From contig JBEKZQ010000124.1 in the NCBI GenBank assembly GCA_049509675.1, forward strand, positions 1-14,208: a stretch of DNA of 14,208 bases, given 5' to 3'. How positions within the stretch are numbered: position 1 is the first letter of the stretch; each line of letters starts with the position of its first letter. Positions 7,601 through 13,036 of the stretch are shown here, piece after piece. This stretch comes from JBEKZQ01 sp049509675. GTDB lineage: Bacteria > Planctomycetota > Planctomycetia > Pirellulales > Thermoguttaceae. The notes beneath the pieces are model-generated. The model was given only the letters and a program-made list of their open reading frames with translations, was not told the origin of the DNA and did not search any database. The position numbers were made by a program, and so were the translations under genes.

Positions 7601-8374
7601 ATGGCCCGAGGGGGTCGTAAAGTAGCTGTCATCGCTCGATTCGCCCTGGAACTCGTTGCCGCACCAGCTCATGGAGATAATGTCGACGCCCGACTTGTGG
7701 GCGGCCGTACTGACCGCCGTGTACAGCCCGCTGCCTGTATTGGAAGCCTCGTAAAGGACGATGTTGGCCAGGGGGGCCATGGCATGGGCCCACTCGATGT
7801 CGAGCGATTCTTCCAATTCCCAGTCGCCCGGCCAGTTGATCCCGCCGTACTTGGAATATGGGCCGTTGGGATCGGTGGACGGAAGCCTGGTACTACTACC
7901 CCTCTGGCTGAGCTTGGTAAAGGTGGGATTACCGGTGCCGCCGAAGGTCGGCAGGCCGAAATAGCTTGAGAAGGCGTTCAGGTCGGTCAGGGCGGTGGGG
8001 TCGTCGTAGACGTCGACGATGGCGATGGTCTGACCGCGTCCGTCGCCCGGGATCGAGGTTTGGCCGGTGGTGAAAGTGATCCCGTTGGAAAGCACGGCGG
8101 AGTTGTAGAGGCCCAAACCATATGCCCCGCGAACCTGATTCGGCGAGAACCCATTGGGGCTCGTGGAACCTGCGGCTGTGGGCCCGCTCAAGTAGTGCGG
8201 GACGGCGATAGGGGTGGCCTTCCATGCGGCGGGAAGATCAAGCGTGGTGGCCAGCAAGAGCCGCCCTTCGAGGGGTTCAACCGCGAGGGTCCGACCGCGC
8301 GCCGCCGTGGCCTTGCGGCGACACGGTTCGCGCAAAGAGCGGCCTGCGCGTGATCGACTCACTGCCTTCCCCAT
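4655..8374 (-). CDS. Large secreted sedolisin (S53) protease with Ig-like and beta-strand repeat regions
   Basis: Acid-type serine endopeptidase acting outside the cell, 1239 aa. Start 8374 is chosen because GGGAG (8381-8385) lies 6 nt upstream; an in-frame ATG at 8446 would add 24 residues. A basic N-terminus leads into VEPLEGRLLLA (32-42), the LEPR-XLL-type signal of planctomycete giant exported proteins. The S53 domain (about 75-480) keeps the catalytic set: E188 and D192 (ELEESLDIEWAHAMAP), oxyanion D282 (AAAGDNG), S402 (GGTSLSCP), and the Ca site DITAGNNGYAAGPGYD (447-462). There is little room for the ~170-residue inhibitory prodomain of classic sedolisins. Two duplicated Ig/PKD-like plus Big_2-like units span 487-668 and 671-850. 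A G/S/T-rich autotransporter-type beta-strand region spans 853-1055 (SGLTTLTGGTLSV). The tail (1056-1239) is unlike the rest and contains translated dispersed repeats. Confidence 0.88.
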   Translation of the reverse strand: MGKAVSRSRAGRSLREPCRRKATAARGRTLAVEPLEGRLLLATTLDLPAAWKATPIAVPHYLSGPTAAGSTSPNGFSPNQVRGAYGLGLYNSAVLSNGITFTTGQTSIPGDGRGQTIAIVDVYDDPTALTDLNAFSSYFGLPTFGGTGNPTFTKLSQRGSSTRLPSTDPNGPYSKYGGINWPGDWELEESLDIEWAHAMAPLANIVLYEASNTGSGLYTAVSTAAHKSGVDIISMSWCGNEFQGESSDDSYFTTPSGHIGGSATVGGTGLTGDITFLAAAGDNGAYAAGSSTLTPQYPAASPNVVAVGGTSLTSGADNTYGGEAAWGNDSSSGSLGGGGGGISQYESQPAYQNGVVKAFSTTQRTYPDVSMVADPYTGVPIYDSWDFGSNSAWLPGTIGGTSLSCPLWAGLVAIADEGRAIAGLGSLDGASQTLPQLYTLPGTDFHDITAGNNGYAAGPGYDLATGIGTPVGNLLVPRLTGLPPSYPTVVTPAGASPAVVTGKTTSLSVLGSDSGGESNLSYTWAATTLPAGAAAPTFSGNGGNAAKNTTATFSQAGAYGFTVTITDAGGLSTTSSIGVTVDQTLTSVVVSPANASLNENDTQQCTAAGYDQFGAALAPQPAFAWTLSSGVGAVSATGLYTAPGAPGTAVVQAAAGTVYGTATIMVNNAAPTVATPAGVSADPVAGTTVDLSVLGDDDGGESNLSYTWAATTMPAGAAGPTFSGNGSNAAKNTTATFSQAGAYGFTVTITDAGGLSTTSSIGVTVDQTLTSIVVSPANASLRGGASQQCTASAQDQFGQPLSSQPEFTWSATQGSIDATGLYTARYVGSMETITAAGGGLSGTATVTITVPTLTWSGAGGDDLWSTPDNWVGGVAPSGGEQLVFSATTPVMAVNDYPSDTVFSSITLTGTDFTLAGNQVALDASGGAIIQSMDSTNTVALPIRLLDDGAITVSAGSLTLSGPIQNDGHALTLDADALASLSVQGAISGSGSLRSSGGGQLSVSGPNTSFSGLTTLTGGTLSVADPTAMSAGGIVFAGGNMVLDFGGSGGTIVLSPDRTAAASSSLAPLLPAPLAGEGGNRDQDTKLLLDEPLVSTAAATSVSSASLGSQISSRVATASPTRAGALPVVSLPGHASDGTSRRPSPLASNENAGGPRLASRPLLTPVRERLCEAPGAQVAPVQTEKAAAHDVVLAAIHPKHFGTTEARSQTIELFAGHCQRARKCPSSDSAIDDVLTARWG
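5041..5054. repeat. Tandem TTGAGAT repeat inside the protease tail
   Basis: Two adjacent copies of TTGAGAT are read on the minus strand as part of LGSQISS in the protease tail. The unit resembles the TTGAGATTTGAGAT-type strings that occur as intergenic repeats in some bacteria; that comparison is from memory. Confidence 0.4.
5141..5170. repeat. CCCCTCTCCC hairpin repeat, copy 2, intragenic
   Basis: CCCCTCTCCC (5144-5153), GCAAG and GGGAGCGGGG (5159-5168) form a 10-position stem with one T-C mismatch. It is the same repeat family as 4588-4627. Here it is translated in frame on the minus strand as LLPAPLAGEGG in the protease tail (residues 1068-1078). Confidence 0.7.
6033..6281 (-). repeat. 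Intragenic direct repeat, downstream copy (Ig-like module)
   Basis: This 249-bp stretch matches 6585-6833 at all but about six positions, with an offset of exactly 552 bp (184 codons). It encodes the second Ig/PKD-like domain (GGESNLSYTWAATTMPAG through TVDQTLTSIVVSPANASL). Similarity continues more weakly beyond both ends, so the duplicated unit is about 552 bp. Confidence 0.92.
6585..6833 (-). repeat. Intragenic direct repeat, upstream copy (Ig-like module)
   Basis: Partner of 6033-6281. It encodes the first Ig/PKD-like domain (GGESNLSYTWAATTLPAG through TVDQTLTSVVVSPANASL). The few differences cause changes such as L to M and A to G. Confidence 0.92.
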
Positions 8375-8468
8375 GACGGTCTCCCGCCCGAAGTGAACGA
8401 ACCCCCACGGCCGCTCGCGTGCCACTAGCTTCGCGAGTTCCTCCACTCTCTCGATCGGTCGAAAAGGA

Positions 8469-8489
8469 CACTGGCAAAGCCAGCGCCAC
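8469..8489. repeat. CACTGGCAAAGCCAG hairpin repeat, degenerate copy
   Basis: CACTGGC-AAA-GCCAGCG has a 7-position stem with one A-C mismatch. Its first 15 nt are identical to 11494-11508. It lies in the 5' leader expected for the protease transcript. Confidence 0.6.
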
Positions 8490-8497
8490 CCTATTCT

Positions 8498-8525
8498 ATT
8501 GTACCTATAATACGCTTTTTGTCAC
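8498..8525 (-). promoter_or_regulatory. Sigma-70-like promoter for the sedolisin gene
   Basis: On the minus strand, GTGACA (8525-8520; 5 of 6 to TTGACA) and TACAAT (8503-8498; 5 of 6 to TATAAT) are separated by 16 nt. Transcription would start near 8490 and leave a leader of about 115 nt before the ATG at 8374. The region is an AT-rich island in otherwise GC-rich DNA. Confidence 0.55.
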
Positions 8526-8543
8526 TATTTTGACCGCACTAAC

Positions 8544-8678
8544 CAGGAGAACTGCGAAGTCCCCGGCGAAAGGCACCCAGAGGGTACCCGGGTCCGTGTT
8601 TTCGGGCAGGGCGTAGAGGCCATCGCGACGCCTGCGAGCCGAAAAATGGACCAGACCCCAGACTTTGCAGTTCTCCTG
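8544..8678. repeat. 135-bp imperfect fold-back element
   Basis: The terminal arms CAGGAGAACTGCGAAGTC (8544-8561) and GACTTTGCAGTTCTCCTG (8661-8678) are inverted repeats matching at 17 of 18 positions. Inside, further segments pair in nested order: GGGT 8582-8585 with ACCC 8655-8658, GGTCC 8591-8595 with GGACC 8648-8652, TTTTCGG 8599-8605 with CCGAAAA 8639-8645, and GCAGGGCGT 8606-8614 with ACGCCTGC 8628-8635 (one bulge). The whole block can fold as one long interrupted hairpin. It may be a miniature foldback transposon relic or a structured RNA; sequence alone does not decide. Confidence 0.75.
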
Positions 8679-8793
8679 CTGCACTGACGGGGGAACAGCT
8701 CCAGGCCAGAAAATTAGTCGGGACTCTTGACTTTCCAGAACAGCCCGGTATCGTGAATAGCAGTGGCCTGCCCCAAGCGATAGCATCGCGTTC

Positions 8794-8880
8794 ACAGGGG
8801 GCTGTCCCGATTTTTGCGGCAGCGAGCGGCATTGACTTGACAGATGAGCGTATCGCCCGCGAAAATGGGACTGTTCCCTG
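8794..8880. repeat. 87-bp fold-back with GGGACAGTCCC-type arms
   Basis: The left arm CAGGGGGCTGTCCCGATTTT (8794-8813) pairs with the right arm AAAATGGGACTGTTCCCTG (8862-8880), with three mismatches and a one-base gap. The stem continues inward with GCGG 8816-8819 and CCGC 8857-8860. It lies immediately before the start codon of the chorismatase-like gene (22 bp away). The arm type resembles the palindromes found near IS200/RAYT-like elements, by memory only. Confidence 0.65.
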
Positions 8881-8902
8881 CCCCGCCGGTAACTTCCTTC
8901 CC

Positions 8903-10198
8903 ATGGCCGCCCACACGATCCGCAAGGTGACGCACGAAGGGATAGGCTACTCGGCCGTCGAGCTCAACGATGTCCGGCACGTCTATGCGGCCGCGGTTCC
9001 GCGCCGCGGCAGCACGCTCCGGCAGCAGGCCGACGACGCCCTGCAAACCATCGAGGCGGTGATCGGGGAGGAAAGCACCCGCGGCTCGATCGTACACCAG
9101 GCGGTCTTCGTGGCCAACGGCGGCCAGATCGCCGAGTGCCGCCAGATCATCCGCGACTTCTACGGCAGCGAGCTTCCCGCCACGAGCTACATTCCCCAGC
9201 CGCCCTGCGAGGGCAAACTGCTGGCGATCGAGGCCCTCGGCGTCGGCCGCGGCGAGGGCCAGGTGGAGATCCAACGGGTAAGCGAACAACTGGTCATCGC
9301 CCGGCACAATGGCATCGCCTGGGCCCACTGCGCCCAGATTGTTCCCCGGCCGGGCGTAAAGGGCGCGTACCAGGGCGCCCTGGATGCCTTCGAGCAGATG
9401 CGCAGGCTGCTGGCCAGCGTCAACGTGCGTTTCGACCAGGTGATCCGCACCTGGCTGTACTTGGGCGGGATCGTCGACGAGGAGCACGTTCAGCAAGGCG
9501 CCGTGCAGCGTTACCAGGAACTCAATCGCGGCCGCAGCGACTTCTTCGGCGACACTGCGTTTCTGGCCGACCGTCTGAGGGCCGGTCATCGCGGGCCGGT
9601 GTATCCGGCCAGCACGGGCATCGGCGCCGAGGGCCGCGGCATCATGATGAGCGCCATCGCCCTGGCCACCGAGCGGGAGGACATTTTGGCCGTGCCCCTG
9701 GAGAACCCCCGCCAGACCTCGGCCTTCGATTACTCCGCCTGCTATGGCCCCAAGAGCCCGAAATTCTCCCGGGCCATGGCCTTGTCGTGCGGCACGTATA
9801 CGACGATCTTCGTCTCCGGCACGGCCAGCATCACCCATTCGGAGACGCGGCACGCCCACGACGCCGCGGCCCAGACCGACGAGACCCTGGAGAACATTGC
9901 CGCCTTGATCTGCGAAGAGAACCTGTGCCGCCACGGCCTGCCCGGGCTGGGCACCTCCCTGGAAAGCCTGGGACTGGTGCGGGTATACATCAAGCGGCAG
10001 GCCGACTATCTCAAGGTCCGCGCGGTGTGCGAGAAGCGGCTGGGCGACTTGCCCACGATCTATGCGGTGGCCGACGTCTGTCGCCCGGACCTGCTGGTGG
10101 AGATCGAAGGCATCGCCTTTTCCCGCAAGGCCGCCGCGCCCGCACCCGGCAAGTACGGTCCGCATTTCGACCAGTCGCGCGTGGCCAAAGCATCGTAG
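8903..10198 (+). CDS. Tandem YjgF/RidA-fold protein, chorismatase-like
   Basis: A 431-aa product. The ATG at 8903 is chosen because an upstream in-frame ATG (8753) would make the 87-bp fold-back coding and add 50 residues without family features; no clear Shine-Dalgarno is visible. Three RidA-like stretches are seen: about 20-112 (AECRQIIRDFYG...LLAIEALGVG), about 155-260 (FEQMRRLLASVNVRFDQVIRTWLYLGGI, then RYQELNRGRSDFF and YPASTGIGAEG), and 295-405 (IFVSGTASI...VRVYIKRQADY...ADVCRPDLLVEIEGIAF). The order RTWxY, RYxxxN, PASTGIG and DVCRxDLLVEIEG matches my recollection of chorismatases (FkbO/Hyg5/XanB2), which hydrolyse chorismate; those are about 340 aa, so this has roughly 90 extra N-terminal residues. 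Substrate is unproven; a general RidA-type deaminase or an unrelated role is possible. There is no signal peptide, so it is cytoplasmic. The next gene follows after 96 bp. Confidence 0.75.
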   Translation: MAAHTIRKVTHEGIGYSAVELNDVRHVYAAAVPRRGSTLRQQADDALQTIEAVIGEESTRGSIVHQAVFVANGGQIAECRQIIRDFYGSELPATSYIPQPPCEGKLLAIEALGVGRGEGQVEIQRVSEQLVIARHNGIAWAHCAQIVPRPGVKGAYQGALDAFEQMRRLLASVNVRFDQVIRTWLYLGGIVDEEHVQQGAVQRYQELNRGRSDFFGDTAFLADRLRAGHRGPVYPASTGIGAEGRGIMMSAIALATEREDILAVPLENPRQTSAFDYSACYGPKSPKFSRAMALSCGTYTTIFVSGTASITHSETRHAHDAAAQTDETLENIAALICEENLCRHGLPGLGTSLESLGLVRVYIKRQADYLKVRAVCEKRLGDLPTIYAVADVCRPDLLVEIEGIAFSRKAAAPAPGKYGPHFDQSRVAKAS

Positions 10199-10294
10199 GC
10201 AAGTCTTGGCCCCTTGCCCGCCGATGTTTTTTTCCTCAAGCTGCAACCACTCTTCGCGATGCGGTGGCAATTTACAAAACGAAGGACGAAAAAG

Positions 10295-11221
10295 ATGACC
10301 GACGAGAACCTTCCCAAGGTTGCGGGCGGCGGGTTTGAGGGCCTCAAGAAGGTCAACGACTACGGCGCCGAATACTGGAGTGCGCGCGACTTGCAACCCC
10401 TTCTGGGGTATAGCCAATGGCGGCGGTTCGAGAATGCCATCAAGAAAGCTATAACCTCTTGCGAACAATCGGGTAATGAGCCCAACCACCATTTTGCCAG
10501 CGCCGGCAAAATGGTCGGAATCGGATCGGAGGCCTCCCGCGCAGTTCCCGATTATCAGCTTTCCCGCTTCGCCTGCTACCTGATCGCCCAGAACGGTGAT
10601 CCCCGCAAGCCGCAGATCGCCAACGCCCAGAAGTACTTCGCCATCCAGACTCGGCGTCAGGAGTTGTCCGACCAGGCTGCGGCCGACCTGGAACGTCTGG
10701 AGTTGCGGAAGCAGACGTCCGAGGAGTTCAAGGCCCTTTACGGTGCTGCCCGAGAAGCCGGTGTCCAGAACCGCATGTTTGGCATCTTCCACGACGCCGG
10801 ATACAAAGGCCTCTACGGCGGACTTGGTGCGAACGCCATCAAGGCCCGCAAAGGCGTCCCGGACAACGATCAACTCATGGACCGCATGGATACTACCGAA
10901 CTTGCTGCCAATCAGTTCCGCATGACGCAGACCCGCGACAAATTGGCACGCCAACGGGTCCATAACCAGGAACAGGCCATCCAAACTCATAAGCAAGTGG
11001 GCCGGGAAGTGCGGGAAGCGATCAAGCGGATCGGCGGCACGCTCCCCGAGAATCTGCCTCCCGCCGAACACATCAAGCAAGTCGAGAAGCGCATCAAGCA
11101 AGCGACGCCGAAACTGGAATTGGACGGCCCCGATGCCAAAGGGCTCGTCGGGGAAGAGCATGACTCGTCGCACCGCGACGAAGCCTCACCCACCGAAGAC
11201 GCCCAAGAAAAAAGGGAATAA
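10295..11221 (+). CDS. dinD: DinD-like DNA damage-inducible protein (BRO N-terminal domain)
   Basis: A 308-aa product starting at an ATG with AAGGA (10282-10286) 8 nt upstream. The N-terminal BRO-type domain (about 24-125) contains YWSARDLQPLLGYSQW (27-42), HHFASAGKMV (65-74), DYQLSRFACYLIAQNGDP (86-103) and YFAIQTRRQEL (114-124), the diagnostic order of DinD. A helical charged region follows (125-240), then a polar tail. E. coli DinD (about 274 aa) is SOS-induced and antagonises RecA filaments; that role is known there, not shown here. No E. coli-type CTG-N10-CAG LexA box was found in the 96-bp upstream gap. Codon use is less GC-biased than in the neighbours (for example ata, gct, tct, ggt), which suggests recent transfer. 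It has no obvious link to the sugar genes on either side. Confidence 0.88.
   Translation: MTDENLPKVAGGGFEGLKKVNDYGAEYWSARDLQPLLGYSQWRRFENAIKKAITSCEQSGNEPNHHFASAGKMVGIGSEASRAVPDYQLSRFACYLIAQNGDPRKPQIANAQKYFAIQTRRQELSDQAAADLERLELRKQTSEEFKALYGAAREAGVQNRMFGIFHDAGYKGLYGGLGANAIKARKGVPDNDQLMDRMDTTELAANQFRMTQTRDKLARQRVHNQEQAIQTHKQVGREVREAIKRIGGTLPENLPPAEHIKQVEKRIKQATPKLELDGPDAKGLVGEEHDSSHRDEASPTEDAQEKRE
10488..10515. repeat. Perfect 11-bp hairpin inside the dinD-like gene
   Basis: ACCATTTTGCC (10488-10498) and GGCAAAATGGT (10505-10515) are perfect complements around the 6-nt loop AGCGCC. The stretch encodes the conserved HHFASAGKMV block, so protein constraint may explain it in part. Confidence 0.6.
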
Positions 11222-11400
11222 GTCCAGTATTGACGGGATTTGTGAATGCGGCACCTCCACAACGCATCAAAGTCGGACTTATCCCCTCAATTATCCCCAT
11301 TTCCATCCCGACATGGCGTCAAGCCTCGTCCCTGTCATATACCAGGCCAAACCGGCCTCAGCACGCGAAATTGACGCAAATTCTTCCCCGGACTTATCAG

Positions 11401-11415
11401 CAGACGCTCCGTCTG
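11401..11415. repeat. Small palindrome CAGACG-CTC-CGTCTG
   Basis: A perfect 6-bp stem with loop CTC. Its apex ACGCTCCG is the same as the apex of the REP-like hairpin at 772-790. Confidence 0.5.
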
Positions 11416-11493
11416 GCAAGCCGTAAATGATTGACAAGTCGGGATACCCCCCCTTCTATTCGTAACACGCTGGAACGTTAGGGAGGCCCCAAG

Positions 11494-11511
11494 CACTGGC
11501 AAAGCCAGTGG
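11494..11511. repeat. CACTGGCAAAGCCAGTG hairpin repeat
   Basis: A perfect 7-bp stem, CACTGGC-AAA-GCCAGTG (11494-11510), followed by GCAC. It shares its first 15 nt with the copy at 8469-8483. Confidence 0.7.
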
Positions 11512-11521
11512 CACACACTTT

Positions 11522-11550
11522 CGGCCCTTTGGTGAACGCCAAAGGGGCCG
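11522..11550. terminator. Strong hairpin, possible terminator downstream of dinD
   Basis: CGGCCCTTTGG (11522-11532) pairs with CCAAAGGGGCCG (11539-11550) across a 6-nt loop TGAACG, with one bulged base. This is a stable GC-rich stem about 300 bp after the dinD-like stop. There is no T-run, so it is at best an atypical terminator; it may instead be another repeat unit. Confidence 0.35.
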
Positions 11551-11654
11551 ACGGGATTCCAGCTTCATCAACTATCTACCATGTGCCATTTTGCCACCTT
11601 CCCCGATAGAGTGTAATTCCCTTTGCCCGCCTAGTGGCAAGTCTGCTCATTGCG

Positions 11655-11663
11655 TGCTATATT
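11655..11663 (+). promoter_or_regulatory. Extended -10 promoter for rhaA
   Basis: TGCTATATT gives an extended -10 (TG at 11655-11656, TATATT at 11658-11663). At 17-bp spacing the -35 would be TGGCAA (11635-11640), a weak 3 of 6 match. TTGCC (11623-11627) and GGCAA (11636-11640) form an inverted repeat with an 8-bp spacer over this -35, a possible regulator site. The expected leader is about 33 nt. Confidence 0.4.
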
Positions 11664-11703
11664 CCGGTTTTTGCTCCGCTACCCGGCTGTAAGGAGTTCG
11701 CCC

Positions 11704-12966
11704 GTGGAATCAAAGTCGTTGGAAAATGCGTATGCGGTGGCCCGAGAGCGCTATGCCGAGTTGGGCGTCGATACCGATCGGGCCTTGCAGGCACTGGCCG
11801 AGATCCCCATCTCCATGCACTGCTGGCAAGGCGATGACGTGGGCGGGTTCGAAAGCGCGGGCGACCTCTCGGCCAGCGGCCTGATGGCCACGGGCAATTA
11901 CCCCGGCCGGGCCCGCACCGCCGCGGAACTCCGCAGCGACGCCGAAGCGGCCTTTCGCCAGATCCCCGGCAAGCACCGCTTCAACGTCCACGCGATCTAC
12001 CTGGAGGCGGGCGGCAAGCGGGTCGATCGCAACCAGATCGAGCCGGCCCACTTCCAGGGCTGGATCGATTGGGCCAGGCACCTGGGCATCGGCATGGATT
12101 TCAACCCCACCTTCTTCGCCCATCCCAAGGCCAGCGACGGCTTCACCTTGGCCCACGCCGACCCGGGCATCCGCCGTTTTTGGGTCGAGCACGGCATCGC
12201 TTGCCGCAAGATCGGCGCGGCGATCGGCCGCGGCTTGGGCACGCCCTGCGTTACCAACGTGTGGATTCCCGATGGTTACAAGGACGTGACCATCGACCGC
12301 AAGGGGCCCCGCGAGCGGCTCAAGGAATCGCTCGACGAGATCTTCGCCCCGGCCATCGACCCCGCGCTGAACCTCGACTCGGTCGAGTCCAAGCTCTTCG
12401 GCATCGGCTCGGAAACCTACGTGGCCGGCTCGCACGAGTTCTACCTGGCCTATGCCGTGGCCCGGCGGAAACTGCTGACCCTCGACGCCGGACACTTCCA
12501 TCCCACCGAAACCATTGCCGACAAGCTCTCCGCGATCCTGTTGTTTCTGGACCAGATCCTGCTGCACGTCAGTCGCGGCATCCGCTGGGACAGCGACCAC
12601 GTGGTGATCCTCTCCGACGACCTGCGCGCCATTGCCGAGGAGATCGTCCGCGGCGGCTTCTTGAACCGGGTACACATCGGCCTGGACTACTTCGACGCCA
12701 GCATCCATCGCGTGGCCGCCTGGGTGATCGGCATGCGCTCGATGCTCAAGGCATTGCTCGGGGCGTTGGTCGAGCCGACCGACCGGTTGCGCAAGCTGGA
12801 ATACGGCGGCGATTTCACCGCCCGCCTGGCAATGGTCGAAGAGGCGAAGACGCTGCCGTTGGGGGCCGTGTGGGATTATTACTGCCTGAAACACGACGCG
12901 CCGGTCGGCCCGGCTTGGATCGAAGCGGTCAAGAAATACGAAAAAGAGGCCACCGGCAAACGGTAG
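11704..12966 (+). CDS. rhaA: L-rhamnose isomerase
   Basis: Converts L-rhamnose to L-rhamnulose in the cytoplasm, the first step of rhamnose breakdown. The start is the GTG at 11704, with AAGGAG (11691-11696) 7 nt upstream; an ATG 54 bp earlier lacks this. The product is 420 aa, close to E. coli RhaA (419). EIPISMHCWQGDDVGGFE (33-50) is the family signature. The two-metal site is complete at a constant offset of -6 from E. coli: E228 (SVESKLFGIG), D261 and H264 (LDAGHFHPTE), H288, D296 and D298 (WDSDHVV), and D328. The loop around 50-63 is shorter and different from E. coli. rhaT follows after 70 bp with its own Shine-Dalgarno, so the two are probably co-transcribed. No kinase (rhaB) or aldolase gene is in the window. 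Confidence 0.97.
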   Translation: MESKSLENAYAVARERYAELGVDTDRALQALAEIPISMHCWQGDDVGGFESAGDLSASGLMATGNYPGRARTAAELRSDAEAAFRQIPGKHRFNVHAIYLEAGGKRVDRNQIEPAHFQGWIDWARHLGIGMDFNPTFFAHPKASDGFTLAHADPGIRRFWVEHGIACRKIGAAIGRGLGTPCVTNVWIPDGYKDVTIDRKGPRERLKESLDEIFAPAIDPALNLDSVESKLFGIGSETYVAGSHEFYLAYAVARRKLLTLDAGHFHPTETIADKLSAILLFLDQILLHVSRGIRWDSDHVVILSDDLRAIAEEIVRGGFLNRVHIGLDYFDASIHRVAAWVIGMRSMLKALLGALVEPTDRLRKLEYGGDFTARLAMVEEAKTLPLGAVWDYYCLKHDAPVGPAWIEAVKKYEKEATGKR

Positions 12967-12974
12967 CGGCAAGT

Positions 12975-13007
12975 CCCCTCTCCCGCCGGGAGTGGGTGGG
13001 GTGAGGG
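12975..13007. repeat. CCCCTCTCCC repeat, copy 3 (inverted), between rhaA and rhaT
   Basis: Read on the minus strand this is CCCTCACCCC, then ACCCACTCCC, then a GGGAGAGGGG arm, matching the 4588-4627 repeat. The core hairpin is CTCCC-GCC-GGGAG (12980-12992). It sits between two genes of one probable transcript and could influence mRNA stability or the rhaA to rhaT ratio. Confidence 0.6.
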
Positions 13008-13036
13008 AATTGGGACAAAGCGTCGGAGGCTACGAC

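Larger units (their letters stand above)
8375..8902. other. Divergent intergenic region, repeat-rich
   Basis: These 528 bp lie between the protease gene (minus) and the chorismatase-like gene (plus). From left to right: the protease 5' leader, a CACTGGC-type hairpin (8469-8489), an AT-rich promoter segment (about 8490-8535), a 135-bp fold-back (8544-8678), a stretch with no clear signal (8679-8793), and an 87-bp fold-back (8794-8880). A frame is open through part of it upstream of the plus-strand gene, but it runs across the second fold-back and has no family match that I recognise. Confidence 0.8.
11222..11703. other. Intergenic region with three hairpins before rhaA
   Basis: These 482 bp carry no convincing gene. 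They hold the hairpins at 11401-11415, 11494-11510 and 11522-11550, and end with a promoter and Shine-Dalgarno for rhaA. A short frame that overlaps the end of the dinD-like gene runs into it but shows no family features. Confidence 0.75.

Noticed and set aside
8506..8511. Perfect TATAAT on the plus strand as a promoter for the chorismatase-like gene
   Set aside because: There is no -35-like sequence at 15-18 bp upstream and the start codon is almost 400 bp away; the AT-rich patch is better explained by the minus-strand promoter.
8753..8902. N-terminal extension of the chorismatase-like protein by 50 residues
   Set aside because: The segment consists largely of the 87-bp fold-back, has no family features, and the core similarity begins after 8903.
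10199..10294. LexA box upstream of the dinD-like gene
   Set aside because: No CTG-N10-CAG and no GAAC-N4-GTTC pattern is present; a planctomycete-specific LexA motif cannot be excluded.
8792..11173. Very long open frame on the minus strand (about 790 codons)
   Set aside because: It covers the chorismatase-like and dinD-like genes in antisense, crosses their boundary and a fold-back, and shows no domain pattern.
11133..11426. Short plus-strand frame overlapping the end of the dinD-like gene
   Set aside because: No Shine-Dalgarno, no recognisable family, out of frame with dinD, and the C-terminal half runs through palindromic repeat DNA.
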